Part shown: one piece after another, positions 1-7,545 of the stretch
Layout of the letters: every line of letters begins with the position of its first letter
Position numbering within the stretch: position 1 is the first letter of the stretch
Assembly: GCA_018821785.1 (NCBI GenBank)
Contig: JAHJLI010000292.1
Location: forward strand, 1 to 32,168
Direction of reading: 5' to 3'
Origin: Pseudomonadota bacterium
Lineage (GTDB): Bacteria > Desulfobacterota > Desulfobulbia > Desulfobulbales > Desulfocapsaceae
Length of the DNA: 32,168 bases
Position numbers and translations under genes: made by a program
The notes under the pieces: generated by a model
What the model was told of the DNA's origin: nothing
The model's database searches: none
Seen by the model: the letters and a program-made list of their open reading frames with translations, nothing else

Positions 1-1226
1 AGCAGGTTGTCCTGAATGTGCATGACGCAGGTCGGGCAGCCGGTTGCCACATAGTCGACTTCCGCCCGGCGGATATTTTGCACCTTGTGGTTATTGATCT
101 TGATTGCCGTATCATAGTGGGTGATACAGTAGCTGCCGGCACTGCCGCAGCAGACAGCGGCGTCCTTCATTTCCTTGAATTCTACCCCGGGAATCATCTT
201 GATGAGCCTTCGCGGCTGCTCGCTGATGCCTTGACCTCGCACCATGTGGCAGGGATCGTGGTAGGTTACCCGGTAGGGCAGTCGGCCTAGTTCTGCCTCC
301 TTGATATCAAGGTATTTTTCAATAAATTCGTTGATATCGAAGACCTTCTCGGTGAAGGCCTTGAGCTCTCGGCTTGGCTCAATAAACATCTTGATCTCTT
401 TTTTCAGGGCCATACCGCAGGAGGAACAAGCGACGACAATGGCATCAAGGTGATAGTGGCGGAACAGGTCATAATTATGTTGCATGAATAGTTTTGCCCC
501 TTCGTAGTCGCCGTTGGCCAGCACCGGGGTGCCGTTGCACTTCTGCCTTTTCGGAATAACCACCTCATAGCCGTAACCGGTGAGGATATCGACCACCGAT
601 TTCACGACGTTGGTGTAGATGAGATTTCCGGCGCAGCCGGTGAAGTAGTCGATGCGCATCTTCGCCGGGCCTCTTTTGGCGGGGATAATCTCCGGGTACT
701 GGCTCTGGGCGCTTCTGAGGGCCATCTGCGGGAAAAAGCGCCGTTTGGAAAAGCCGAACAGGGGGAAAAGATGACGCACCGGATTGTTCGGGCCGATGCC
801 GAAGAGGGCGCGCTGGGAGATGCCGATGAGCATGGCGGCGAGGGTAATCGGCCATTTGCGCCACAGCAGCTGTCTGAAGATAAGGGCCTTGAAAAAGCCG
901 AGCCCTTCCTGGGTGGTAATGTACCAACGTAACCTGAGTACGACGTGTTCCGGGCTGACGCCGGCCGGGCAGTTAGCCGAGCAGGTTTTGCAGTTGAGGC
1001 ACTCGTTAATGGCGTCCTTGACCCTCTGGGTGATCTGCAGGTCGCCTGAGACCAGTTTTTCTGCAAGTTTGTTCTTGCCGCGGGCAACATACAACTCGTT
1101 GCCCATTTCTTTAAATACCGGGCAGACGCTTCGGCATTTGCCGCATTGCATGCATTTTTGAAATTCCTTGGCGGCTTCCAGGAGATGTTCTTCGGCCTGT
1201 TGTTTGGTGGCGATGTGCATATTCAT
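1..1226 (-). CDS. glcF: GlcF/LldE-type (4Fe-4S) electron-transfer subunit of a 2-hydroxyacid dehydrogenase (3' end off the window)
   Basis: Read on the minus strand from ATG at 1226, which follows a GGGGGGAT ribosome site. The frame stays open to the left edge (about 408 codons), so only a few residues and the stop are missing. Near the N-terminus there are two ferredoxin motifs, CMQCGKCRSVCP (residues 25-35) and CLNCKTCSANCP, as expected for two 4Fe-4S clusters. The C-terminal half has cysteine-rich (CCG) motifs: ACSSCG, CHMVRGQG, CCGSAGSYC and GCPTC. This is the GlcF/LutA/HdrD-like family, which passes electrons from a flavin subunit to quinone or a membrane carrier. It lies 15 bp downstream of the FAD subunit gene in the same operon. 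The substrate (glycolate, D-lactate or another 2-hydroxyacid) cannot be decided from sequence alone. Confidence 0.9.
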   Translation of the reverse strand, partial: MNMHIATKQQAEEHLLEAAKEFQKCMQCGKCRSVCPVFKEMGNELYVARGKNKLAEKLVSGDLQITQRVKDAINECLNCKTCSANCPAGVSPEHVVLRLRWYITTQEGLGFFKALIFRQLLWRKWPITLAAMLIGISQRALFGIGPNNPVRHLFPLFGFSKRRFFPQMALRSAQSQYPEIIPAKRGPAKMRIDYFTGCAGNLIYTNVVKSVVDILTGYGYEVVIPKRQKCNGTPVLANGDYEGAKLFMQHNYDLFRHYHLDAIVVACSSCGMALKKEIKMFIEPSRELKAFTEKVFDINEFIEKYLDIKEAELGRLPYRVTYHDPCHMVRGQGISEQPRRLIKMIPGVEFKEMKDAAVCCGSAGSYCITHYDTAIKINNHKVQNIRRAEVDYVATGCPTCVMHIQDNL

Positions 1227-1241
1227 GGTCTATCCCCCCAA

Positions 1242-2636
1242 TTAAGCTGACTGTTGCTCGGGCATGTCGAACATCTTGCCGGGATTGAGCAGATTGAGGG
1301 GGTCAAAGGTCTTCTTGATATTCTGCAACAGTCTTATGCCTTCAGCGCCCAACTGGTTTTGCAGGAAGGGTTTTTTCTCAAGTCCTATGCCGTGTTCTCC
1401 TGAGATTGTGCCATCTAGATCGATGGCCAGTTGGAACAACTCGGTTACCGCCTTTTCGGTGCGGGCCATTTCATCTTTGTCGCGTTTATCGACAAGAAAG
1501 GTCGGGTGCAGATTGCCGTCGCCGGCATGGCCGAAAATCCCTACCTGGAGCTTATATTTATTGGCGATAGCGGTAATGCCCCGCACCATGTCCGGGAGTT
1601 TTGAGCGCATGACAGTGGCATCTTCGAGAATGAGATTTGGGCGGACGCCGGCCAGTGCATTCAAGGCCACACGACGCCCGGCGAAAAATCGGTCCCGCTC
1701 TTCGCTTGATTGAGCTCTGGTAAAATCGCGGAAATCATTTTTTCTTACCTCGGCCTCGACCTTGGCCATCTCGGCGATGGCTGAGTCTTTTTGGCCGTCG
1801 GTTTCGATAAGCAACACTGCTTCTGCGTCTCTTGGTAGTCCGCAGTCCTTGAAATTTTGGATGGCGTTGATAGTGGCGTTATCCATAAATTCCATGGTTG
1901 ACGGGGTGACCCCGGCGGCGATAATGGCTGCGACCGCCTGAGCGGCGCCGTCGAGGCTGTTGAAAATCGCCAGAGCAGATTCACGGTGCTCGGGAATAGG
2001 CAGTAAGGAGAGGGTTACCTCGGTCATGATGCCGAGCAGTCCTTCGCTGCCGACGAAAATTCCTTCCATATTAAAGCCGGCGACATGTTTTACGCATTTA
2101 TTACCCAGGGTGACGATGTCGCCCTGGGGCAGAACCACCTTCATCATCTTCACATAATCCTTGGTGACCCCGTATTTTAGGCCGCGCAGGCCACCGGCGT
2201 TTTCGGCGACATTGCCACCGATGGTTGAAAAGCCGACGCTGCCGGGATCGGGCGGGTAAAAGAGGTTGGCCTCTGCGGCGATTGGGTCGATATCGGCGGT
2301 GGTCAGGCCGGCCTCAACGGTAATGAGGCGGTTCGCTGGATCGAATTCGATTATTCGTTTCATTCGGTCCATGACCAGGACAATGCCTTTTTTAAGCGGT
2401 ACCGAGCCTCCCGACAGGCCGCTGCCCTGTCCCCTCGGGGTAACCGGGATACGTTCACGGTAGGCAAGTTTCATGAGTAGGCTGATTTGCTCGGTTGTCG
2501 TTGCAAACACCACCGCTTCAGGTTGGATCTCTACGTGAGAAGCATCGTAACTGTATGCTATCATATCTTCGATTTCGGTGAGAACCTTGTCTTTGCCGAA
2601 AATATTTTGCAATTTTTCAATCTGGCTCTTTTTCAT
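1242..2636 (-). CDS. glcD: FAD-linked 2-hydroxyacid dehydrogenase (GlcD / D-lactate dehydrogenase type)
   Basis: A 464-residue protein, the normal size for GlcD/Dld2-type FAD-linked oxidases. The N-terminal FAD_binding_4 (PCMH) domain shows the PRGQGSGLSGG dinucleotide-binding stretch and a PDPGS motif. The C-terminal FAD-oxidase domain shows GHAGDGNLHP and GTISGEHGIGLEKK, the usual family signatures. It oxidises a 2-hydroxyacid such as glycolate or D-lactate to the 2-oxoacid and passes electrons to the downstream Fe-S subunit (glcF). The start at 2636 is supported by AAGGAG just upstream. The promoter carries a PdhR/LldR/GlcC-like operator on its -10, which fits substrate-controlled repression. 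In sulfate reducers such pairs often serve lactate oxidation, so lactate is the favoured but unproven substrate. Confidence 0.9.
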   Translation of the reverse strand: MKKSQIEKLQNIFGKDKVLTEIEDMIAYSYDASHVEIQPEAVVFATTTEQISLLMKLAYRERIPVTPRGQGSGLSGGSVPLKKGIVLVMDRMKRIIEFDPANRLITVEAGLTTADIDPIAAEANLFYPPDPGSVGFSTIGGNVAENAGGLRGLKYGVTKDYVKMMKVVLPQGDIVTLGNKCVKHVAGFNMEGIFVGSEGLLGIMTEVTLSLLPIPEHRESALAIFNSLDGAAQAVAAIIAAGVTPSTMEFMDNATINAIQNFKDCGLPRDAEAVLLIETDGQKDSAIAEMAKVEAEVRKNDFRDFTRAQSSEERDRFFAGRRVALNALAGVRPNLILEDATVMRSKLPDMVRGITAIANKYKLQVGIFGHAGDGNLHPTFLVDKRDKDEMARTEKAVTELFQLAIDLDGTISGEHGIGLEKKPFLQNQLGAEGIRLLQNIKKTFDPLNLLNPGKMFDMPEQQSA

Positions 2637-2772
2637 TTGTGACTCCTTCGACGGCTACAGAGTGGAGATGGTTTTCCACCACGTTGTTGGGGCAGCTTTT
2701 TGATCTTGAGTATTTGGTGAAAATAGCAGCTGCTGTGTTTTTAGATTTTTGCGCGATTTTCTCACCTCGAAA

Positions 2773-2787
2773 ATTGGTACTACCAAT
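2773..2787. promoter_or_regulatory. GntR/FadR-family operator, proximal copy (ATTGGTACTACCAAT)
   Basis: A perfect 7+1+7 palindrome. It matches the known TTGGTnnnACCAA pattern bound by PdhR, LldR and GlcC-type regulators. It overlaps the -10 of the glcD promoter, so a bound protein would block transcription. No such regulator is encoded in this window. Confidence 0.75.
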
Positions 2788-2814
2788 ATTAAAAAATCCC
2801 GACAATCTTGTCAA
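2786..2814 (-). promoter_or_regulatory. Sigma70 promoter of glcDF
   Basis: On the minus strand TTGACA (2814-2809) is followed, after exactly 17 bp, by TAATAT (2791-2786). This is a near-consensus sigma70 promoter. The predicted transcript start, around 2779, lies inside the proximal operator, leaving a leader of about 145 nt before the glcD start. Confidence 0.75.
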
Positions 2815-2900
2815 TGAATATTAAAAACGACAATAATTGTGAAATATATTGTTTAACTTGCTAATATGTATATGTATAATTAAAAGATAGGAATTATGTG

Positions 2901-2917
2901 TATTGGTAATACCAATA
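2901..2917. promoter_or_regulatory. GntR/FadR-family operator, distal copy (TATTGGTAATACCAATA)
   Basis: A perfect 8+1+8 palindrome of the same family as the promoter-proximal site, with centres 129 bp apart. Two matching sites flanking the glcD promoter suggest cooperative or looping repression, or a second divergent target on the plus strand. Confidence 0.7.
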
Positions 2918-3210
2918 AAAATTATGATCCCGATTGGCGTAGAGGGGCAGGAAGGACAGGAGAAGCCTTTTTTTAAGGAGAAAGTGACTCTTGTCGGTGA
3001 AGGGAGGAGGTGGCAGTCTTTGACAATCGATCTGTTAATCTCTATAATGTCCGCGGTTGGTGGTGGGGTTTCAGGGATTAACTTATAATTGTTGGGCCAA
3101 TTGTGCAGATAGTGTGCCTTGCAAATAAAATGCCTACCGGCTTGTTTGCTCAGTGTATTATTTCACAGCATAAAAAACAAGAGTGGCCGGGGTGGCACGG
3201 AGAACAGCTA

Positions 3211-3384
3211 ATGGCAAATTGCAAGAATCATCCGCAGGTGGAAAGTGCTTATTATTGTTCTAAATATAAGTACCACCTCTGCCAGGCATGTATTCGTTGT
3301 GTGGACCCGCAAATCTATTGCAGGTTTAGGACGTCCTGCGTAATTCATTTCCTTGAAAAAGAAAAAAAAGTCCGACAGCCTTGA
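3211..3384 (+). CDS. Small Cys-rich (B-box-like) putative metal-binding protein
   Basis: A 57-residue protein starting at ATG 3211 after a weak GGAGA site. It contains CKNHP near the N-terminus, then YYCSKY, the CQACIRC pair, DPQIYC and a final C before a Lys/Glu-rich tail. The Cys/His spacing resembles a B-box type zinc finger. I recall comparable short proteins in Desulfobacterota, but no function is known to me. Several upstream in-frame start codons would lengthen it, and they lack both a ribosome site and similarity to the Cys-rich core. It is followed by about 440 bp without a convincing gene before acsV. A protein this short could still be spurious, although the ordered Cys/His pattern argues against that. 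Confidence 0.55.
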   Translation: MANCKNHPQVESAYYCSKYKYHLCQACIRCVDPQIYCRFRTSCVIHFLEKEKKVRQP

Positions 3385-3824
3385 GGGCGTTGCACATATC
3401 CAAGTTTTTTTGCCCAATGCCTTCAAGAAATTACCATAATGTGTGAGGTGAAAGGCTCAAAAACATGTTGACGTTTGCGTTAAATGCGCCAATATCTCCT
3501 GATATTGCAGGGATGGGTTGAATGAGTCAAGTATCAAATTCAATTATATGAAATACCATACAATCAAAATACTTATTTCATGATGAATTAAGGAGTGATG
3601 AGGGAAAAAGTACCAATTACAAGTTGTAAGTGTAAAAATATATGATATATTTGGCGGTGTTTTTTAGCCTGCACGAGGGTGATTGTGGAGATGTCTTTTT
3701 TTATTCACCACTGAGTCAATGTTCCGGCAAATGGACAGAGAAATCGGTCCTTGTCGGACGCTGCTGTGATGAATGAAAAAAATGAGAGATTCCAATTATT
3801 TCCCCGGCGTATAAGGAAATCCTC
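3385..3824 (+). other. Intergenic region upstream of the acs cluster, with dyads and a candidate promoter
   Basis: I see no convincing gene in this AT-rich 440 bp. It holds a small dyad AATATC/GATATT (3491-3506), an inverted repeat ATGAAATA (3548-3555) / TATTTCAT (3574-3581), and a 13-bp palindrome at 3617-3629 overlapping the -35 of a plausible promoter for acsV. Confidence 0.5.
3617..3646 (+). promoter_or_regulatory. Candidate promoter of the acs cluster with overlapping palindrome TTACAAGTTGTAA
   Basis: TTACAA (3617-3622) and TATGAT (3641-3646) are separated by 18 bp, an acceptable sigma70 promoter reading towards acsV. The -35 is the left half of a perfect 6+1+6 palindrome (3617-3629), a possible operator. 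The leader before acsV would be about 170 nt. Confidence 0.4.
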
Positions 3825-5780
3825 ATGAGTAATTGCACCGTTACATTTCTTCCCCACAACCGAGTAATTTCTGTTGTCTCGGGAGAGAGCCTGATTCGTG
3901 CCGCACTTCAGGCCGGTGTGCATATTAATGCCTCCTGTGGCGGTGAGGGGGTGTGTGGAAAATGTCGAATCCTTGTTGAAAAAGGTGACGTCTTAGGCGG
4001 CTTAAACGAAAAAATCAAACAGGATGAGAGCGATAAAGGCTACCGTCTCGCCTGTCTTGCCAAGATTTCGGAGGATGTCGTCGTTCGCATCCCGGTAGAA
4101 TCGGCAATGGATAAAAGTGTTATGAATCTGCAGGTTACGCCCAGGCGTACAGCAACGATTCAGCACATGGATTTTGAAAGCCTGAAAGAAGAAGGGCTGT
4201 TCATCCCTCCCGTTGAAAAAATCTTCCTTACTTTGCCACCGCCCGATGCCCAAAACAATATGCCCGATGTCACACGGCTTATTGAATTCCTGAAACACGA
4301 GGCGGGTGAGCACAAACTTGAGCTTACTCTGCCGGTTATCCAAAAATTACCGGGGATTTTGCGAGAAAGTGGTTTTCAGGTAACCGTTACCCTTATCCGC
4401 CCGGTTCGCGACGACGGCAAAAACCTCATTGTCAATGTTCAATCTGGCGACAGAACCGCATATAACTACGCGGTTGCCATGGATATCGGCACCACGACCA
4501 TTTATGGACAACTCATCGACCTCGCTACCGGCAAGTGTCTTGCCGAGGCTGGGGATTTCAATAGCCAGATAAGTTACGGCGAGGATGTCATCTCCCGAAT
4601 AATGTATGCCGAGAAACCGGGCGGCTTAGATAAATTGCATGATGTCGTAGTAGGCACCCTCAACAGCGTACTTGTGAAAATCATACATGCCTCAAAGGTT
4701 GATCGCGAGGATATATCGACGATTACCTTTTCCGGCAATACCACCATGACCCAGTTGTTTTTGCAGGTTGATCCCCGTAATATCCGCCGTGCTCCTTATG
4801 TGCCGGCAGCAGCACTCTATCCGCCATTCAGTGCAAAAATGGTTGGAATTGATATCAATGAGCATGCCATAGCCTTGATTTATCCTCAGATATCAAGCTT
4901 TGTCGGTGGAGACATCGTTGCCGGAGTTATGGGGTCGGGAATGTACCGGCAGGAAGAATTGACTCTGTTCCTTGATATCGGCACCAATGCCGAACTGGTA
5001 GTGGGCAATAAGGACTGGCTGGCATGTACCGCCTGTTCGGCCGGACCGGCTTTTGAGGGTGGCGGTATTGAATTTGGGATGCGCGCCGCCAAAGGCGCTA
5101 TTGAAGATTTTTCTCTCGATCCAGCCACCTACGAGCCGATGCTTTTTACCATCGGCGATGTTCGGCCAAAGGGTATCTGCGGCTCCGGCCTCATTACCAT
5201 GGTTGCTGTCATGTTCGAAATGGGGGTTATTAATAACCGGGGCAAATTCAACCGCGATCTCGGTACGCCGCGGATCAGGGCAACTAATGATATTTGGGAA
5301 TATGTCGTCGCCTGGAAGGAAGTGACACAGCTGGAACGGGACATCGTCCTTACTGAGCCTGATCTTGACAATCTTATTCGGGCAAAAGGAGCCATATACA
5401 GCGGCTGTATGACCCTGCTCGAAGAAGTTGGACTGAACATGGACATGGTGGAACGTATTATCCTCGCTGGAGGTTTCGGCAGCTATATAGATTTAGAGAA
5501 GGCGATGACCATCGGCCTTTTACCGGAGATTGACCCCGCGCGAGTTACCTTTATAGGCAACGGGTCACTCATGGGGGCGCGGATGAGCTCACTCACCAAC
5601 AGGATACGTAAAGATGTGGTCGCTGTGACCCAGAAAATGACCAATTTCGAGCTGTCCGAGACACCATCCTATATGGATAATTATATAGCTGCGATGTTTC
5701 TGCCGCATACGGAGATCGAAAAATTTCCTCGGTTGAAAGCTCGCATGGACGCCCGGATGAAGAAAGAGGTGTTAATTTAA
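3825..5780 (+). CDS. acsV: Reductive activator of the corrinoid Fe-S protein (RACo/AcsV, ferredoxin-ASKHA)
   Basis: A 651-residue protein. The N-terminal 2Fe-2S ferredoxin domain carries CGGEGVCGKC followed by a distal Cys (about residues 38-75), then a linker. The C-terminal DUF4445 ASKHA-type ATPase domain shows the phosphate loops MDIGTTT (around 220), FSGNTTM and LDIGTNAELV, and the GICGSGLI and LAGGFGSYI motifs. Characterised homologues use ATP hydrolysis to drive electrons uphill from the 2Fe-2S centre and reduce inactive Co(II) corrinoid to Co(I). Related proteins reactivate O-demethylase corrinoid proteins, but its place as first gene of the acs cluster, 127 bp before acsD, points to AcsCD as the partner. 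ATG 3825 follows AAGGAAA. Confidence 0.9.
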   Translation: MSNCTVTFLPHNRVISVVSGESLIRAALQAGVHINASCGGEGVCGKCRILVEKGDVLGGLNEKIKQDESDKGYRLACLAKISEDVVVRIPVESAMDKSVMNLQVTPRRTATIQHMDFESLKEEGLFIPPVEKIFLTLPPPDAQNNMPDVTRLIEFLKHEAGEHKLELTLPVIQKLPGILRESGFQVTVTLIRPVRDDGKNLIVNVQSGDRTAYNYAVAMDIGTTTIYGQLIDLATGKCLAEAGDFNSQISYGEDVISRIMYAEKPGGLDKLHDVVVGTLNSVLVKIIHASKVDREDISTITFSGNTTMTQLFLQVDPRNIRRAPYVPAAALYPPFSAKMVGIDINEHAIALIYPQISSFVGGDIVAGVMGSGMYRQEELTLFLDIGTNAELVVGNKDWLACTACSAGPAFEGGGIEFGMRAAKGAIEDFSLDPATYEPMLFTIGDVRPKGICGSGLITMVAVMFEMGVINNRGKFNRDLGTPRIRATNDIWEYVVAWKEVTQLERDIVLTEPDLDNLIRAKGAIYSGCMTLLEEVGLNMDMVERIILAGGFGSYIDLEKAMTIGLLPEIDPARVTFIGNGSLMGARMSSLTNRIRKDVVAVTQKMTNFELSETPSYMDNYIAAMFLPHTEIEKFPRLKARMDARMKKEVLI

Positions 5781-5833
5781 TTTGACACTGGCTTATTTGA
5801 AGGATTTTGTACCTCTTGTTGTTTGGCTAGTTT

Positions 5834-5872
5834 GTGAAAAGGGGAGGTTGTCGGAGCTGTTTTTCACAACCT
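5834..5872 (+). other. Competing hairpins in the acsV-acsD leader
   Basis: GTGAAAA (5834-5840) can pair with TTTTTCAC (5860-5867), and AGGTTGT (5845-5851) with ACAACCT (5866-5872). The two 3' arms share bases, so the stems exclude each other. They lie 36 nt before the acsD start. This could be an mRNA processing or translational control element, and the evidence is weak. Confidence 0.3.
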
Positions 5873-5907
5873 TCGGAGAATAATTACTCACCAGTAAGGA
5901 GGCAAAA

Positions 5908-7446
5908 GTGGGATTTGAATTAAAGAAGGAATCCTATAGTGGCGGCATTAAGGCAATTTCCATCGGCAAGGGTGCTTCCGCCATTACCGTTGGAGGTCAG
6001 ACATGTTATCCTTTCTACACTTTTGAAGGAAATATGCCCAACCAGCCTAAGATTGCTATGGAAATTTGGGACATTGCCCCGGAAGATTGGCCGGAACCGG
6101 TAATGGCCCACTTCAAAGATGTTTTCTCCGACCCAGCAGCCTGGGCCAAAAAATGCGTTGAAAAATTTGGTGCAGAAATAATTGTTCTTCAGCTGAAAAG
6201 CGCTGATCCCAATGACAAAAACGCCAGCCCCGAATCGGTGGCTGAGACCGTATTAAAGGTTTTAAAAGCAATCAATGTTCCTCTCATCGTCTGGGGTTGT
6301 GCCAATCCGGCCAAAGATGAAGCGGTCCTGAAGGTCGTTGCCGAGAAGTGCGAGGGCTACAACCTAGTCATGGGTCCGGTTGAAGAGAAAAACTACAAAG
6401 GCATTGGAGCTGCGGCAATGGGCTATGGCCATGCGGTTATCTCCTCCTCCCCGATCGATGTAAACCTGGCAAAACAAGTCAATATTCTTCTTGAGAATCT
6501 TGGCATGCCTATGGACAGGGTGATCGTTGATCCGACCACCGGCGGTCTCGGTTATGGCATGGAGTACTCCTATTCAGTTATGGAGCGACTCACCATGGCG
6601 GCCATGGTCCAGGGTGATGAGAAACTGCAATTCCCGATGATCAATAATCTTGGCAATGAAGTCTGGAAGTGTAAAGAAGCCAGGCAGAAAGCAGACGATG
6701 CGCCCATCCTTGGCGACCCGGAGAAGCGCGGTGTCATGATGGAGGCCATTGGCGCAGTTTCTTATCTGCTCGCCGGTTCCAGCCTTCTTATCATGCGTCA
6801 TCCTGAGGCTATAAGGCTGACCAAAGAATTTATCAATGCCCTGTCTGGCGGCGGATCTCTGAAAGATTCTGCCGCGATCGCCAAGGTCCTTGCCGAAGCG
6901 AACATTGATTTCGCAGCCCTTGCTCCGACTCCTGACTTGACCATCGCCGCAGAAGAAAAGAAAGCTGCACCAGCCGCTAAGAAGGCAGCCCCTGCAGCAC
7001 CTGCCGCAGCAGCACCTGCCTCTGCAAAGCCAGCTGCAGCCCCAGCACCTTCTGCACCTGTGAAAGAAGAGGCAAAAGCCCCCGCTCAACCTGCCGCAGA
7101 TCCGGCTGCCCAGGCCAAGGCCGAAGCAGATGCAAAAGTAGCTGCCGAAGCGAAAGTGGCCGCCGATGCCAAGGCTAAAGCCGATGCTGAAGTTAAAGCC
7201 AAAGCCGATGAGGCTGCACAAGCAAAGGCCGCGGCCGATGCACTGGCCGCTGATAAAGCTCGCCGTGACGAGGATGAAAAGGCCCTCATGCGATTGCGAG
7301 CTCAGGCCCGCCAGGCCGCTGATGAAGCTGCAGCAAGCAGCCCCGATGCGGATGAGGAAGTAACCATGACTGCCGCTGCGGTACAGAAGGATCAGCAAGA
7401 AAAAATTCTTGACATGCTGGATAGATTTCATCGCAGAAACAGATAA
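5908..7446 (+). CDS. acsD: Corrinoid/iron-sulfur protein small (delta) subunit AcsD/CdhD, with long Ala/Lys/Glu-rich C-terminal tail
   Basis: A 512-residue protein with a GTG start at 5908 after a strong AAGGAGG site. Residues 1 to about 348 are the TIM-barrel AcsD/CdhD domain; motifs include VDPTTGGLGYGMEYSYS and LQLKSADPNDKN. With AcsC it forms the corrinoid Fe-S protein that carries the methyl group from methyl-THF to acetyl-CoA synthase. Typical clostridial AcsD is just over 300 residues. Here a tail from about residue 349 adds roughly 160 residues: first an Ala/Pro/Lys stretch, then a charged Ala/Lys/Glu/Asp helix-prone segment (AKAEADAKVAAEAK and similar), ending in a less repetitive LDMLDRFHRR peptide. 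The tail may be a flexible tether or interaction arm, which is inference. acsA follows 99 bp downstream. Confidence 0.92.
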   Translation: MGFELKKESYSGGIKAISIGKGASAITVGGQTCYPFYTFEGNMPNQPKIAMEIWDIAPEDWPEPVMAHFKDVFSDPAAWAKKCVEKFGAEIIVLQLKSADPNDKNASPESVAETVLKVLKAINVPLIVWGCANPAKDEAVLKVVAEKCEGYNLVMGPVEEKNYKGIGAAAMGYGHAVISSSPIDVNLAKQVNILLENLGMPMDRVIVDPTTGGLGYGMEYSYSVMERLTMAAMVQGDEKLQFPMINNLGNEVWKCKEARQKADDAPILGDPEKRGVMMEAIGAVSYLLAGSSLLIMRHPEAIRLTKEFINALSGGGSLKDSAAIAKVLAEANIDFAALAPTPDLTIAAEEKKAAPAAKKAAPAAPAAAAPASAKPAAAPAPSAPVKEEAKAPAQPAADPAAQAKAEADAKVAAEAKVAADAKAKADAEVKAKADEAAQAKAAADALAADKARRDEDEKALMRLRAQARQAADEAAASSPDADEEVTMTAAAVQKDQQEKILDMLDRFHRRNR

Positions 7447-7545
7447 AGAAGGTGAGTTAATAGAAAAAGTATACGATGTGTCGCTCTTGAGATAATTTAT
7501 CAGTAATTGGTAATCTCAAAAAACTCTTTGAGGAGGAACCTCGAT

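Noticed and set aside
2903-3088. 61-codon open frame downstream of the distal operator
   Set aside because: It starts inside the palindrome, has no ribosome site and no recognisable pattern.
3382-3460. Selenocysteine read-through of the 3211 gene
   Set aside because: The frame stays open for about 26 codons after its TGA, but no hairpin or conserved motif follows, so this looks like chance.
3598-3648. Leader peptide after AAGGAG (about 15 codons)
   Set aside because: The spacing from AAGGAG to ATG is only 2 nt and the peptide has no attenuation-type codon run.
6574-7431. Long open frame on the minus strand opposite acsD (285 codons)
   Set aside because: It mirrors the Ala-rich tail of acsD, giving Cys/Gly-rich nonsense, and has no ribosome site. 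The plus-strand gene is certain.
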